Shown here one piece after another: positions 63,194-64,000 of a DNA stretch of 64,000 bases (positions are counted from its first letter, which is position 1; each line of letters begins with the position of its first letter). The notes beneath the pieces were generated by a model. It had not been told where the DNA came from. It saw only the letters and a list, made by a program, of their open reading frames with translations, and searched no databases. Source of the DNA: an uncultured Saprospiraceae bacterium (GTDB lineage Bacteria > Bacteroidota > Bacteroidia > Chitinophagales > Saprospiraceae); assembly GCA_938045585.1 (NCBI GenBank), contig CALIAU010000008.1, forward strand, positions 51,360-115,359, given 5' to 3'. Both the position numbers and the translations under genes were made by a program.

Positions 63194-63325
63194 GTATATA
63201 AGCTATTATAGTTTTTAAGATATGTTATCCTTTTATTTCTTAACCCTAAATATTTCATTTTTAAAGACTTAAGTAGCATATTTGTAGTCTTCACTGTGAT
63301 TCGGTGAGGGGTGTTATTAATTTTT

Positions 63326-63358
63326 ACTCTGTGGATGGTATCCACAGAGTTTTTTTTT
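63326..63358 (+). terminator. Perfect 11-bp intrinsic terminator
   Basis: ACTCTGTGGAT, loop GGT, ATCCACAGAGT then eight or more T. It is 130 bases after the DUF2452 stop, so it may end that transcript or a short RNA beginning near 63290. Confidence 0.8.
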
Positions 63359-63814
63359 GTTTAGAGCTTATTAATTTTGAACTTGATTATTAGTTATCCT
63401 CGACCCCCAAATATAGATTTGCTAAGAAATCATTTCAATTAGAAGGCCTCTTACTACCCTTCTAAACTATCAACTAGAAGTGTTCAAACGGATATCGTGT
63501 TTCATAAGCGACTTAGCTAATCGACTTACTAGTTTTTTTAAGATTATATGGACAGTTCACATCTATCCAAACCTATTATGGGGTTAAAAACTCCCAAATC
63601 ATTTGTTCCTAATTTATTAGATAGATTGAAAAGTAGAATTTTAGCTTTTTGAGAAGTCTCAAAGTTTATTTTTAATAGTTGGTAATCAATCCACATAGCA
63701 TTTTGATTTTTATACTTTTTTTGCTAAAAACTCCTGCTCATTTTGTGCTGGTCTTCCATAGTATTATTTTGACTGCACTGTAGAACTTAGCAGTCCTATG
63801 TATATAATAAAAAA

Positions 63815-63840
63815 AGGCCAACCGCAAATGCGATTGGCCT
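63815..63840 (-). terminator. Intrinsic terminator of the right-edge gene
   Basis: AGGCCAACCGCA with TGCGATTGGCCT (one mismatch), bordered on the left by a run of A that becomes a U-tract on the - strand. It lies 24 bases after the stop codon of the partial gene. Confidence 0.8.
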
Positions 63841-63864
63841 CTGTATTCTAAATTGACTTAGAGA

Positions 63865-64000
63865 TTAGTTTTGACCACCGCTAAAGTAATCAAGCGTCTC
63901 CGCATCAATGTTATTCAAGAAATTATTCTCAGTTCCTGAACCGGTTACTATTGTAACTGTAAATGTTACTTCACCTGTACTCTGCTGAGGATCATACTGT
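63865..64000 (-). CDS. C-terminal end of a secreted multidomain protein (5' end outside window)
   Basis: Only about 45 C-terminal residues are in the window, reading QYDPQQSTGEVTFTVTI, then VTGSGTENNFLNNID, then AETLDYFSGGQN. The part GSGxENNFLNNIDxExLxYF aligns with the C-terminus of the M14 carboxypeptidase at 25.3 kb (PGSGGEEYFLNNIDVERLNYF), and the upstream strands (TFxPxxTTGxxTFTxT) match as well. It may be another secreted enzyme, possibly a tandem paralogue. A terminator follows. Confidence 0.7.
   Translation of the reverse strand, partial: QYDPQQSTGEVTFTVTIVTGSGTENNFLNNIDAETLDYFSGGQN

Larger units (their letters stand above)
63194..63864. other. Gene-free region with a strong terminator and a smaller inverted repeat
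   Basis: 670 bases, very AT-rich. It contains a perfect + strand terminator at 63326-63358, possibly ending a short RNA that would begin near 63290, a GACTGC/GCAGTC stem near 63771-63795, and the terminator of the - strand gene at 63815. No ORF, tRNA or known RNA motif was recognised. Confidence 0.5.

Overview
The window looks like a chromosomal piece of a free-living, probably aquatic, Bacteroidota bacterium, most like the Saprospiria/Lewinella side of the phylum. Supporting signs are TonB-dependent outer-membrane receptors (one with a CarboxypepD_reg-like N-terminus), a PorP/SprF-type protein of type IX secretion, many Bacteroidota-style lipoproteins, a KdsB gene for LPS, a DASH cryptochrome, AT-rich A-leader gene starts with little Shine-Dalgarno signal, and several TTG/GTG starts. 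No rRNA, tRNA, prophage, insertion sequence or CRISPR array was recognised.

Region 1 (1-16.1 kb) is a dense catabolic cluster. On the + strand it holds the end of a TonB-dependent receptor, a lipocalin-like protein, both subunits of an aconitase/isopropylmalate-dehydratase-type hydro-lyase split by a Tat-exported flavin amine oxidase, an HpcH/HpaI aldolase, a REDY/HapK-like small protein, an SDR dehydrogenase, and hydantoinase/oxoprolinase A and B subunits split by a fumarate-reductase-type flavoprotein. A SAM methyltransferase, an unknown 120-residue protein, a SnoaL/NTF2-like protein and a flavodoxin-fold quinone reductase follow. A convergent pair (SDR and a BASS-family sodium symporter) closes the block. 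Uptake, ATP-dependent opening of a ring amide or similar carboxylation chemistry, redox steps, hydration and aldol cleavage can be strung into one pathway. The substrate is not known; a substituted cyclic imide, lactam or pyrrole-derived compound is a hypothesis. This is the best candidate here for an undescribed system. Its hyuA gene has no ATG, GTG or TTG start.

Region 2 (16.1-25.3 kb) has a tripartite RND efflux operon, a DMT exporter overlapping a threonine aldolase, a leader with three consecutive hairpins, and a DUF1508/membrane/alanine-rich protein. Region 3 (25.3-38.6 kb) has a large secreted M14 carboxypeptidase, a three-domain kinase-M23-aminotransferase fusion, lipoproteins, PrmC, a sulfotransferase, cytidine deaminase, KdsB and a LysM protein. 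A 1-kb gene-free stretch (38.55-39.55 kb) carries three kinds of short repeats.

Region 4 (39.5-47.7 kb) begins with cystathionine beta-synthase and continues into an AT-rich accessory block: thioredoxin-like protein, an exported SOD-like protein with altered active-site positions, a Crp/Fnr regulator, nitroreductase, DJ-1/PfpI protein and a DUF481-like beta-barrel. Two copies of a ~115-bp repeat with imperfectly complementary ends bracket four of these genes, like a mobile cassette block. Region 5 (47.9-64 kb) is mostly ordinary: NlpC/P60 peptidase, PorP/SprF protein, two glycosyltransferases, LolD-like ATPase, DUF389 protein, DASH cryptochrome, a lipoprotein/SCO1/cytochrome c operon, a TonB receptor with Rpe, and two conserved Bacteroidota proteins. 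The window ends inside a gene whose C-terminus matches that of the M14 carboxypeptidase at 25.3 kb, suggesting a shared C-terminal module.
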